Origin: Adiantum capillus-veneris
Lineage: Eukaryota; Streptophyta; Polypodiopsida; Polypodiales; Pteridaceae
Reading direction: 5' to 3'
Assembly (NCBI GenBank): GCA_014529385.2
Contig: CM043948.1
Span: forward strand, 75,292,791-75,356,790
DNA: 64,000 nucleotides
Shown: positions 10,775 to 21,596 of the stretch, piece after piece
How the letters are laid out: each line of letters begins with the position of its first letter
How positions within the stretch are numbered: position 1 is the stretch's first letter
The notes under the pieces: generated by a model
The model's input: only the letters and a program-made list of their open reading frames with translations
Databases searched by the model: none
Told to the model about the DNA's origin: nothing
Made by a program: the position numbers and the translations under genes

Positions 10775-12304
10775 TGATGCATGGTTTTTAGGACCCTTTC
10801 TGAAGATGCAATAAAGGCACAGTCAGTTGTTGGGGAGATGAGGATACTCTAGTCGAAGAGATCTCGAAAGAGAAGAAAAATCTACTTCACAAGCACCAAA
10901 GAGTAAAGAGTGCCATGGACAGAAGATAAGTGGGAACGAGCTCTTATGCATGCCTACAACCTATATCTTACAGAATAGCCCATTCTAAGTGTGAATTTCT
11001 AGTGAAATTTACACGAGGATGTTCGTGTGGACTCACAGCACAGCATACTCCGTTTTCACTTTTTTACCGACAGTAAATATTTTTTACCACAGTAAATATT
11101 TTTACCTACATTAAATATTTTTCACCTACATGGTAAATACAAATCACTTTTTACCTACAGTAACTTTTTTTACCCATGGTAAATATTTTTTACTGCACCA
11201 TAAGTATTTGGTAGGTAACAGTTCACTGTTACTAGAAGCAGTGATTGGGCATCAACAATGCAGTTACAGGAGGAGAAAAGGGAAAAATCTTATGGTAAAG
11301 GTGAGTCAACAGGGATAAAGACTTTTGAGTTGAAAAGAGACATGCTGATTTTTTCAAAGAACACATGTCAAAAGAAGCCATGGTTTAGGATTTTTTGAGA
11401 ATTTGATATTCAGGAGGACCCAACTGCCACCTCCCCCCCGTAGGTCCCCCCCTGACATGTGCAGAACCTCCAGTTTCAACAGCCACCTTACCTGCTCTTA
11501 AATGCTGGTCAAGGCCTTATCCCCATGTGTCACAATCAGAAAAATCAGCATTTACCCTCCCCTCTCACATCACTCTAGAGAATATCTTGATGGTGACATA
11601 TCAGGTGACCTCAATCTGTTGACCACCCTAAGCAAAAAGTAACCCCAATCAGCGGATTTAAGCATGTTTATCCCTAATCCTAAACCCTCTCAGAAACCTA
11701 TATAAGGAGGCCTTCTCTCACTCAAAACCAACACTTCACCCACTTCACCAAGCAACGAAGCTATGACGACATTGCTCACAACGAGGAGCTATGGATGGAG
11801 CTCTACTCTCTCTCCCTCTCTCTCTCTCCCTCTAGTATGCTACATTACTAGCCCTAAAACCTAAATAAGGAGTCTTCTCTCATGCTCCATGGCCACCATC
11901 CTCGTCATCATTCTCTAAGGTATTGATGTGTTGCTAGTAGGATCATACCTACTTGCTGGGTTGATTGTTTTTGACAAGGGATTATGCCATCTTTGGCTTG
12001 CTTCTCTATATCCTTGTTATGTATGATCAGATGTCGTTGTATTGTTAAGCTGATGTCTTGTGTATATATATGCTACATAAGGTCCCTAAGCTTCGTTTCT
12101 ATGTGTTTTTCCATATGTTTTGATGCCATCATAATGCAAGAAGTCTCACTTGCCTATGTGCACTATGTGTGAGGTCCCTAAACCTCTTAATTTAGGGTGG
12201 TGCCCCCTTTCTTTTTTTCTTTGCTTGTTTGCATGAGGCGTGGTTTGTGGAGTGTGCACGAGTACAGAGGCCACCCGATTGCACTGCTCTTTTTCCCGCT
12301 ATCA
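10775..12304 (+). repeat. 3' LTR of the Tat-type element
   Basis: This is the same 1530 bp as the 5' LTR with about two dozen substitutions (examples: GATACGTGGG versus GATAAGTGGG; CAACGG versus CAGCGG). It ends GCTATCA at 12304, and the Penelope-like element resumes at once. Confidence 0.97.
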
Positions 12305-14160
12305 TTCTATGGTTAAGACCTTTATGGATAAATTCCTTAAGAAAAGGGTAGAAATCAATTCAAACACCTTTGGCAAAGACACTCTGCTTATTACAGAGCA
12401 GAGCAAAGCAAACCATAGCAAAGCAGAGATGCAACCTTAGTGTCTCTACAATGATATCGTTCCATACTACATGAACTCTACTAAGTGGTTAGCAAACCTA
12501 TTATGCAAGAGACATCGACATTCTTCATTATCATCAATGAACTCAACAAATGTGGATCTTGGCTTATATAGATAGTCAGCTATTCTTTTAGCGTACCTCC
12601 ACCCAAAGACAATTTTAAAATATGATAAGGACCTTGGGATACTAAAATGAGTGAGAATTCTACTAAAGAATGAGGTAGGGTGGATAAAATCCATGAATTT
12701 ATTGCAGAATAGCAAGTGTACGAACCTACCATTCTTTCTAGGCTTTTTAATTAATGTTTGTAAGCCATTAGTTTTTATGTACAAAATGTGTACCTCTTCT
12801 TCTTGGATGTTGTATTCCAAAGTTTTGGTAGTGTCTCCTAGATCATCTGAGCCCCAAAATTGCCATGGTCTTTTTGTGGATAAAGAGGAAAAACTGCCAG
12901 GGGTGTCGGTAATTCTCTTCATTGGTTCCTTTCCTTTCATAGGCTTGAGGATGCTTTCGATGGTTTGGGCAATGGGAGTGGATTGAATTTTGGAAAGAAG
13001 AGGAGTTCTAGGGGAGTAAACCACCAGCCCTTTGACTACTTCAATTAGTTGCTCATGAACAACATAATATACATTGACTGCATGGCGTACCTCCCCAGGG
13101 AAGGCGGATAGCCACCAGGCAATGAAGGCATAGATTTGTGCTGGTCGTGAAGAAAATTGGAAGAATTTAGGAAGATTTTGAAAAATATTCTAGAGTAGCT
13201 GGTCAAACCATATTATTGAGGTCTTAGCAAGTCAAGTTAGCATCCAATTTTTTGCATTGGCATTTGACAAAAGGTTGATAAGTGTTCCAGTAGCTCTTTA
13301 AGAATATTTGTGGTCCTTGAGTTTGTCTGTTAATGCCAATCCTTTGGTCCTGGCAATCAGCTTTGAGTTGGGACATTTGTTCGAGTCCACATATGAAAGT
13401 TTAACTTGGGGGAGATCAAAAGGTAAGTCGGAAGAAAGTAGGTGTTTGGCTTGAAGAACTAAGGTTTGGCATTGATCTACTACTTCAAGGGTAAGGCTAC
13501 ATAAGAGAGCTATAGAAGAGGTAGTAAAAGGGACATTAAGGTTAATGAGCTCGAAATCCCAGAGTTTATTGTCTAGACGAATGGCATCAAGCTCTACTTG
13601 TCTAGGAGGAAGAAGAGGAATAGCTTCTGAGAAGACTTTCAAGATGGATTTTTCACCTTTATCAGAATTTGAGATAGTTAGAGATGCTATGGCTTCTCTT
13701 TCTTCAGGGTCAAGGAGATCAAGATCGAGTAAGGGGTTAACCACTTTCTCGCCATGTTTGATTTCCAAGGGAGCCGCAGGAAGATTGTTGATGAAGTATG
13801 ACTTATTAACAATAGTGGGGAGGGAATTAAAGTAGAAATCCAAGTTTGTGCGATCTTGAAAATCAATGAAGCAGAGAGAAATTATCTAGAGAGGAAAGAA
13901 GCTTAGGAAGATCTTTTCTTGCTACTTCTAGAAGGGAAATCCAATCATTGACTGAGGCTATACTAAGAGCAAACAAGGAGTGCCTGGAAATGGCCTCTTT
14001 TTCAAAATCCAGAAGCTTCTTATGAAAATCTGGGCCTTTAAAGCAGGATAGTATGCACTGAGTCCAAAACGGTGGAATTGGAAGGTCCTTAATGTTGGCG
14101 TAGCCAAGTTTAGTTAGGGATGAAATCCATCCATCCTGATATAAAGGACATCAAGATAAG
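12305..14160 (-). pseudogene. Penelope-like retroelement copy 1, 5' half (N-terminal region)
   Basis: Read on the minus strand, a mostly continuous but stop-interrupted frame runs from about 14160 to the Tat junction. It starts with a helical region (DGWISSLTKLGY, then NDWISLLEVARKDLPKLL). A long segment rich in Leu/Ser/Asp follows (13843-13298), then AFIAWWLSAFPGEVRHAV (about 13110). Next come a block ending VFGWRYAKRIADYLY near 12600 and a CRC motif near 12515. The part nearest the Tat element decays but keeps KGLNH immediately before the junction. The FGWxY-CxC-KGLNH order is shared with copy 3, and copy 2 keeps the CxC and KGLNH parts. No endonuclease motif is seen. The function of this N-terminal region is unknown. 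Confidence 0.72.
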
Positions 14161-14176
14161 TATATGCTATTAGTAT

Positions 14177-14275
14177 GGTGCAACTCACTATATAGTGATA
14201 GTCCGCTGCCTGGAATATAGTGTGTGTGTTTACTTTATTTTTCCAACTGTACAGAACTATATAGTGAATTGCACC
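14177..14275. mobile_element. Small foldback (MITE-like hairpin)
   Basis: GGTGCAACTCACTATATAGT at 14177-14196 is the inverted complement of 14256-14275 with one mismatch in 20. The arms enclose about 59 bp. There is no coding capacity. It resembles a short foldback or MITE; a target duplication could not be fixed. Confidence 0.6.
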
Positions 14276-14312
14276 AACAAACATGAACAATAGACGTGAG
14301 ATATTCTGCCCT

Positions 14313-14328
14313 CCCCCCCCCCCCCCGA
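14313..14328. repeat. Poly-C run
   Basis: A nearly pure C tract ending CCGAGGG. Length is likely variable or assembly-sensitive. Confidence 0.8.
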
Positions 14329-14572
14329 GGGTCTATGCACAAAATAAACAATTCGCACTTTTATACAATCTTCAATATACATCGAGTTGCGGAAGCATTT
14401 GCATAGGGGAGGAGTTCTCAGCGCCCGACCAAGCATGGAGTTTAGGCCATGATCCGGACTGCATCCAGAGGTACCTAGAGACTAGTGCTACCCTTGAATG
14501 AGTGTTATGAACAAAAGCATACTCAAGAAAAATATAACATTGTGGAGGGTGAATATATGTGTACACCGCATT

Positions 14573-14573
<1 letters not shown>

Positions 14574-14634
<61 letters not shown>

Positions 14635-14636
14635 AG

Positions 14637-14719
<83 letters not shown>
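14574..14719. repeat. Compound (CA)n(GA)n microsatellite
   Basis: About 57 bp of CA followed by about 88 bp of GA. Frames through it read as Thr-His and Arg-Glu repeats and are not genes. Confidence 0.97.
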
Positions 14720-14723
<4 letters not shown>

Positions 14724-14729
14724 AGTGGA

Positions 14730-17700
14730 GGGTGAAATAGAGTGCACAAAAACATGAGAAGATGACAACAGAGAATCTTTAAATGCCCATCTAAATGGAA
14801 CAAGCAACCATGTATTAATGCAATGAAAAAATTTGGGTATACCATAACATCAAAAAAAAAAGTTTATGATAAAATAACTAGTAGAGCACCGGACCCTATG
14901 TAGGGATCGACCAGAGGTCCACTTATCCATTTCCGCTCTACTACAAACAAAGAGAATTTCACTTCACCGGGAGCGAGCCATAACACCTCCAACCTACCTG
15001 AGCCAAACATAGGCTGAGGCCGCTTTGCCTCCCTCCATGAACCCGAGCTGTGAAAGGATCCCAAGTACTAGTAGGTAGGGTATCAACACCAACCATACCA
15101 GATTAGGTGTCATTCCTCTTCGATGCCCAGCACTGGGTGTTTAGACATAGCCAAGGTAAAATCCCCGACGCGTTAGCGGTGTAGGTCATTCAACCCCCGA
15201 CGCACTAACCGTGTAGATGAGCCTAACGAAAATAAGAAGACCTAGGCAACACCCCCGATCCAGCGAAGCCCCAGGTCAACGACCCTTTAGTTTAAGGCTA
15301 AGTGATGTAAGTGATCCTAGTCTTGTAGCGATGCTACCATGAGAAACATAACGCATGAGTCCAATCACAATAGCACTTCCCATATGCACAAACAGTCTTT
15401 TTCAAGAAGTTAGATTGTACAGGGTCTCTACCCTTACACGTATGCCATAAATCATCTCCATCACTTCATGATCCAATCCCAAAACCATAAACCATAACCC
15501 AATCACATCACACAAGCGAGCACTCCATCCAACTTGGGTGAGGCACGACCAATCCTGCATAACCACTTTAGAACATAACATGGCTGCAAAAATTTTGGCA
15601 GCATAACCAAATCCATAAAAAAAAGAAACCATGAGCCATGCTGGCTTACACCATAGAATCACAACCATAATCCATAAGGGAATCTCATCCCTTAACCATA
15701 AATCATAACCACATTGAACCAACTCCCACACTTGGAGTTTGACACATCCCTACAATCAATCGGAGTCCACACACATGTGACTCTTAAGACGTGATTCTAT
15801 CATGCATAAGAAGAGTCCGACCGGAAACTAATCATGATATAAAACTCCAATTTTGACCACATCCAACTATGCAAAGTTGATGCATCACATCTGCACTTCA
15901 CCTCCCTAGCACATAGAGCTAGTTTTGACCTAGGAAGGTGGAAAGCAATCACAACCATGCATATGAGGTATACACATCAATTTATGAGTTACCATACATC
16001 ATATGATAACATTCCATCACCATAAAAATGATGCAAAATAGCCCCGACCTTTAGGTCAACCATAAACCATAACTTCACACATATGCAAAAAAAAACTTTT
16101 TGGCATTTTTGAGAGCATGCAAAACATGCAATTGAAATTATTTGACCTCAAACCAATGCATCAATCTCAGATCCATAATATAGGATATCACTCTATCACG
16201 TCACTTCACACATATGGTATTCATACAACGAACAGTAACCCCAAAAGAAAGCCACTTTAATCATATCTGCCTTTACGGTTCGGGATGTTTAACCATATAC
16301 TCTCACATAAGTTTATGGCCATCTAATAGTTGAAATCAGCTCACCAAAACAAACCATAAAACATATAAAAACAGCTCGGTAAGCTCACGACGTTATATGG
16401 TACCCCCCTTGGTAGCACCCCTACGCGTGTAGGTAAAACCGGTTATAGAGAGATTAATAACTCGCATTCTCAAGGTGATAACGGAGACTTAAATTCATTT
16501 ATCATCAAGTTTCATCAAGATTTTCAATTGGTTAAGTGGGTTTGCCCATCCGGTGAATCTATATAGTGGTTCTTCAAAAAGCCTGGACTCAAAAAATTTG
16601 GTTGTGCAGTGGACAGCAAGCTATTTTTTGACCATATCTCTTAGCTCGTGCGTGTTTTTCACATGACACCAAAGACAAAAAAAATATTATAAATGATGTG
16701 TTTTATCTCTGGTAAAAAGGGTTTGGACTGATTTATAGCGGTTTGTGATTTATGACCAAAACAGTGTTCCTACCGTCTCTATGGCGTGAAACGAAAAGCG
16801 CTTTCTATGCACGCATTTGACCATAAACGCATCATGTGCATAAATAAGCGTGTTAAACATGATGAAATAATCATGGGGCAACTTTATACATACTCGGTTG
16901 ATCCATACACGTACTCATATGCAAAAAAACAATCACCGAGAGGGTGACTACTTAAAAACGACACACACACACACACACACACACACAGATGATGGCTATG
17001 GATTTTAGAGCTTCTCATCGTGCTTTAGAATCGATTAGGGGTTGTCGAAAAGGTTCTTGATTTGTCGCAAGAGAGCAGTGATGAGAGCTACGTAGAGGTA
17101 TCCACCATGAAAGCTTTCAAAGACCGCGTACATCGTGAAACGAGAGAGAAGATAATAAGCAAGTAGAGAGAGAGTGTCCTTCTTCTCCTTCTTCTTCTTC
17201 TTGAGAGAGAGAGAAGAGCTTATGGAGATGGTGATGAAGAGCTTGCACCACTCCATATAACTTACCATTCAATTTTTTCAGTAAAATTGGTCATCTGCAA
17301 TATCCGGCCAACTAATGGAAACCGTAGCTAGACCATGCCGCACCGTAATGTCCCAACATAATTATGACCTTCTTGTACTGTCCTGGCGTATTAATGGTAC
17401 TACTTTTTATATAAATATTTCTCGTAAAAATCCCGTTTGGTCCCGTTTTTGCTCCGGGTGATCATTTTTAAATCCAACGGAGACTAAAATTAATATTTTT
17501 ATGTTTAGGTCATCATAAAAAGCACATTGCTTTTCAAAAACGTTGGAAAGCACGAAAAGCTAAAAATAGCGTTAAAAAAATAAAAAACAAAACAAAATTC
17601 TCTAAAATTGAACCACGGGTTCCCCTCGTCCACTGGGATAAGAAAGCGGATTCGCTTTTCGCTAAACAGCATTAAAAATCATGAAAAGCTAAAATTATAG

Positions 17701-18240
17701 TGAAAAGCACTCAAAAAGCAAATTTTTATAAAATTGAACCATAGCTTCTCTGGAACACGTAGATTAAGGATTCGACCTTGCTTTTTGCAAAAAAGCACCT
17801 AAAAGCATAAAAAACATGAAAAAGCTCAAAATAGCAGATTTTTCCAAAACTGAACCAAACGTCCGTCTAACCTACTAGAACATGGAAACGACCTTTCTTT
17901 TTACTTTGGAACCTTCCAATACTGTCAATCAAGCATCTTAAGTCCAAATTTGACAAAATAGATATTGAAAGCTATTTTTTTTATTTTTAGAAGAGACCCA
18001 AAAATTGGGGATCTTACAAGACTTCAAAGCATGACATGATCATACTTATACAATAAGAAAACATGATCATAAATTATTGAATTGATTTATCAAGTATGAA
18101 GTAGAATTGGCGATGTAGGAGTAGTAGGTACATCCCCTGGTAGGTGAAGGAGAGATCATTTTGCCACCATTAAAGCTTATTACAAAAGGCTACAATGAAT
18201 GGATAGACAAGTACCAAGTGACCTCTACCACTTGTTATTG
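14730..18240. other. Gene-free region, possibly old LTR or intergenic DNA
   Basis: No supported gene is seen. The sequence is rich in repeated CCATAA/CATAACC words (15430-16330). It contains an AC tract at 16961-16987 and a diverged tandem repeat at 17525-17910. The long composition-biased non-coding stretch resembles a retrotransposon LTR or leader, but I could not find paired ends or a primer site. Confidence 0.5.
17525..17910. repeat. Diverged tandem repeat, about 120 bp x 3
   Basis: The landmark AAAATTGAACCA recurs at about 17604, 17730 and 17846 (spacing 126 and 116 bp). Each copy is followed by a CTTTTTGC-like word and AAAAGC-rich DNA. The copies are well diverged, so the array is old. 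Confidence 0.7.
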
Positions 18241-19882
18241 TTGTCACACCCCCCGGGGGATTCACTCTATATACAAAACAGGATGCCACCTGCGAGTGGA
18301 CAACTTTGATAAAACCCCTATATACGACTCATATTAGGGAATATGACCCCTCTTTCTACGCTTATACAAAAGTCAATGCAAAAAACTATCATACCCCTAT
18401 CTTACATATAAAATTTAGGTCGCACATGATCTAAGTAAGTAAAACTAGTCAAAGAGCGTGTAGCATAGTGACTGGCAATGTACTAAGGATCCACTTTTGT
18501 TGATAACTAGATGTACCCTCAATGTGTCTTAGTTTGACTTTCAAACTATGTGCCCGTCGAGCCTGCAGTCTAGCTACTCGTCCAATTTTGACCAATCTAA
18601 ATTACTAAAAAAACATGGTTATAAAGTTTGCTAGGTTCTCCGTGTAAATTTGCATCTATACAAACTCTTTATAGCTTTCATCCCTCAACAAATGAACTAT
18701 AATAACAAAACAAGCAAGTGATACAAAGTACTATTGGTTCTTGCATGTATCTTGGTAGCTATTGACTCACAAGTTTTAGGGAAGACTCTTTTGGGAAGCC
18801 ATGATTTTGAAACACAAAAACTTCCTCTCATTTTTTCCTTTTCCCACCCCCCCCCCCCTAAATATGATACCCCCTCCCTTATTTTTAAGCTTAAGAGATA
18901 AATTATTGAGGGCCTACCCCTAACTTATACACTTATGTAACTTGTAGAAAAACCCCCCTCCCATGCAGTTACATGGTACGATAAGTTTTCCATGGTGAAT
19001 CCCCCAGGTCACACCCCTAGAACAACCCCCTACTACTATCCTGTTTATGATTTTTTACAATGGTAGGTTCAAAAACCGCTTTAGCTTTTCTAGGCAAGAA
19101 TTTTCTAGTCCTATAGTGTTCCACTGTAGGTGATTTAAGCTCCAATCTGGCCATCTGTGTCTTACTATTAATTGCCTTCATGTTCTCGAGTTATTATTCA
19201 CCCTAATTCGTGTTGTCAGTCTTATTTTGCTTAGTTCCTGTGCCAGATGTTTGTTTGTCCAAGCAATTGTCAAAAAAACCATAATTGTACCAAGGTTTCA
19301 ACCAATCTAATTAGCTTCCATAATATGTTTCATTTCCTTGTATTGAATAATATGTAAGTCATAATTGCTCAAAAAAACCAATCATTATAATATTACTTCT
19401 CGATAAGCAACCAGCTGTCTTCCAAAAACTTTGCCATTTATATCTTCACAGAACTACCTTATCAAGACTTGCATATGATCGGGTAAGCATGACCTAGTTT
19501 TAACAACAAAAATACTAATCAGATTATGTCTTCAAGACTGCAACAAACAAGTTCTTCCTACCATAAGGTTTTACTTATGTTAAAAAAGACTTTCGGACTT
19601 TTATGCGACTTCATGCAATGCCTATCATTAGACACCATCAGAGTCCAGCAATATATAGCACCATTCTCTATCTCCATGCATTCCCATTTGTGTGCTTATG
19701 TAGGTAGTGCAAATCTGAAAAGCAATCGAGCGGTCTATGTATCATTGTGTTTATTTAATTATGACAATTGATCAAGCATGTGTATTCTCATCAACAACCC
19801 TGCAACAACTGGTTTCCAAAACCCATTTTAAATATAGATTTTATCTTATTCTTTTGGACCAGCTAATCCTCTCTGATTATAT
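18241..19882. other. No gene seen
   Basis: AT-rich DNA with a C-run at 18847-18858, a CCCCCCGGGGG palindrome-like block at 18250 and no open frame with recognisable content. The 81-codon frame at 19526 has no homology that I recognise. Confidence 0.5.
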
Positions 19883-20429
19883 CCAATAAGCCAGCCCTAC
19901 TATAAGTCCCTTTTCCCAATTCTTTTACTGTGATATATTTTTGGATCAGAAACTATATTGCTAAAGGATATCCCAAGTTCAGTATCAAGTACATGTTAAT
20001 ACATTACCTATCAGATATATGCATACTTTATTGGGGATTATGAGAAGAGGGCATACATATGTTTTCAAAAGACACTCAGAGTTCTTTAGGCATTACCCAT
20101 TAGATGAGCAAGTATAGATCAGTACTTTGTTGTTGTATACATTATGGTTAAGTCAGGCAAAGGATCGAATAGGCTTATCATACTTTATACCTTATTGGAT
20201 AAGAGGAAAAAATGCCTGCTTAAAGCCACTTTGAATTTAAAGTTCCAAGTCTCAAATGAGATAGTACAACTCAGTATAACTTATGATTCGGAATATATGT
20301 CATTAATTCTTCACTACTACTTGATCAAGCAATTGCGTTAATACTCAAAAACATATCTATCATGTCAAAGTTTGTCAGATTAGGTGAGCAATTTACTTTT
20401 GGATCATACCAGGCCTATAGGACTGCAGC
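19883..20429. repeat. Dispersed repeat, copy 2 of 2
   Basis: It matches 1-550 in direct orientation. Here the left flank is present (TGATTATAT) and the sequence continues to the right as CCAAAATTC with seven Ts rather than a CA tract. This copy may therefore show the sequence that existed before copy 1 was interrupted. Confidence 0.85.
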
Positions 20430-20687
20430 TCCAAAATTCTTTTTTTATTCATTGATTCCTGTGTTATTTATAGATTGCAAAGGCTTCATGAATCCTTAAC
20501 ACCGCATGCTATGCTCATTTCCTATGCAGATTAGTACGATACAAATGCATCAATATGTATTCAAAGATGTGTGCATATTCAATCGGTTCAAATATGAAAA
20601 TCCTTTTATGCTTTATCAATCAAGACATGCTACCCAAATATATGACAACCTAGTTTGTACTTCACTCACCAAATAGTATCAAGACAA

Positions 20688-20781
20688 TGCTCATATTTCA
20701 TCATGTGTGTGTTTAACAAAGTGCCATACTCAGTGCTCATATTTCATCATGTGTGTGTGTTTAACAGAGTGCCATACTCAG
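20688..20781. repeat. 46-bp tandem duplication
   Basis: TGCTCATATTTCATCATG...ATACTCAG occurs twice head to tail. The second copy has one extra GT and one substitution, so the duplication is recent. Confidence 0.9.
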
Positions 20782-21250
20782 TAGATCAAAGCGTAGATCT
20801 ACCTGCGAGGTCATCATCTTCCTGTATAGCTATGGAAGTTGTAGCTAGCATCAAGTAATTCCCTCAATGAGTATCTTCCATCCTCCTTGGTTGGGGCCAG
20901 CAGACCCCAAAACTTCATTGTGCTTTGATGAATGTGTGTGCGCAATTGTTAGAGGTGCAGGATTGATGCATGCTACTGTTTCCGCTGTGTGCTCTTATAT
21001 GCGCCATCGAAAGTGATTCCCTTTCCCTTGTGCTCACTGAGATTGTATTAAAGTGAGCCCATGTGCCCTCCTTGTCCAGCTCGGAGACTTATCCCCCATG
21101 CTTAGCAATATTTTTGTCTAATTTTATAGAGATTCCAATTTAGGATTTATTCTACTCAGCTCCTGCATATGAGCTCATTGACTGCTATCTTGTGTCTAGA
21201 ATATATCACATTAGAACCCATTCTCACGAAGACATCAAGTATACTTATGG

Positions 21251-21596
21251 CACAAGGGTGAAAATGTTTATTATTGCCAAAAAAACTCCCCTAGATACAT
21301 CCATATGCAAAACCATCTTCGCAAGCATGGCACAAAATCTTTCCCAAAAACTAAAAAACCTTGCTATTGATGTTCTTTATTATTCATCCACTGCTACCTT
21401 TGCCTAACGGGGTATGTACTTTGCACAAGGGTGAAAATGTTTATTATTGCCAAAAAACTCCCCTAGATACATCCATATGCAAAACCATCTTCACAAGCAT
21501 GGCACAAAATATTTCCCAAAAACTAAAAAACCTTGCTATCGATGTTCTTTATTATTCATCCACTGCTACCTTTGCCTAACAGGGTATGTACTTGCC
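21251..21596. repeat. 173-bp tandem duplication
   Basis: Two head-to-tail copies start CACAAGGGTGAAAATG at 21251 and 21424 and differ at only a few bases. No transposon ends are visible. Confidence 0.92.

Larger units (their letters stand above)
2323..12304 (+). mobile_element. Complete Tat-type Ty3/gypsy LTR retrotransposon
   Basis: A 9982-bp element has two LTRs of identical length (1530 bp), ending TGAT...ATCA, and a purine tract just before the 3' LTR. The internal order is ORF1, gag, protease, RT, RNase H, second RNase H, integrase. The extra RNase H between the retroviral-type RNase H and integrase, plus an ORF upstream of gag, are traits of the plant Tat/Ogre lineage. The LTRs differ by roughly two dozen substitutions by eye (about 1.5 percent), so the insertion is fairly young although the gag-pol frame has five stops. 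Flanking 5-mers GTATA (left) and TTCTA (right) match only at 3 of 5 positions, so the target duplication is imperfect or mutated. The element sits inside a Penelope-like element read on the minus strand. Confidence 0.95.

Noticed and set aside
14372-14845. Long Leu-Ser/Cys-Val and Thr-His/Arg-Glu frames
   Set aside because: Produced by the (CA)n(GA)n microsatellite on either strand.
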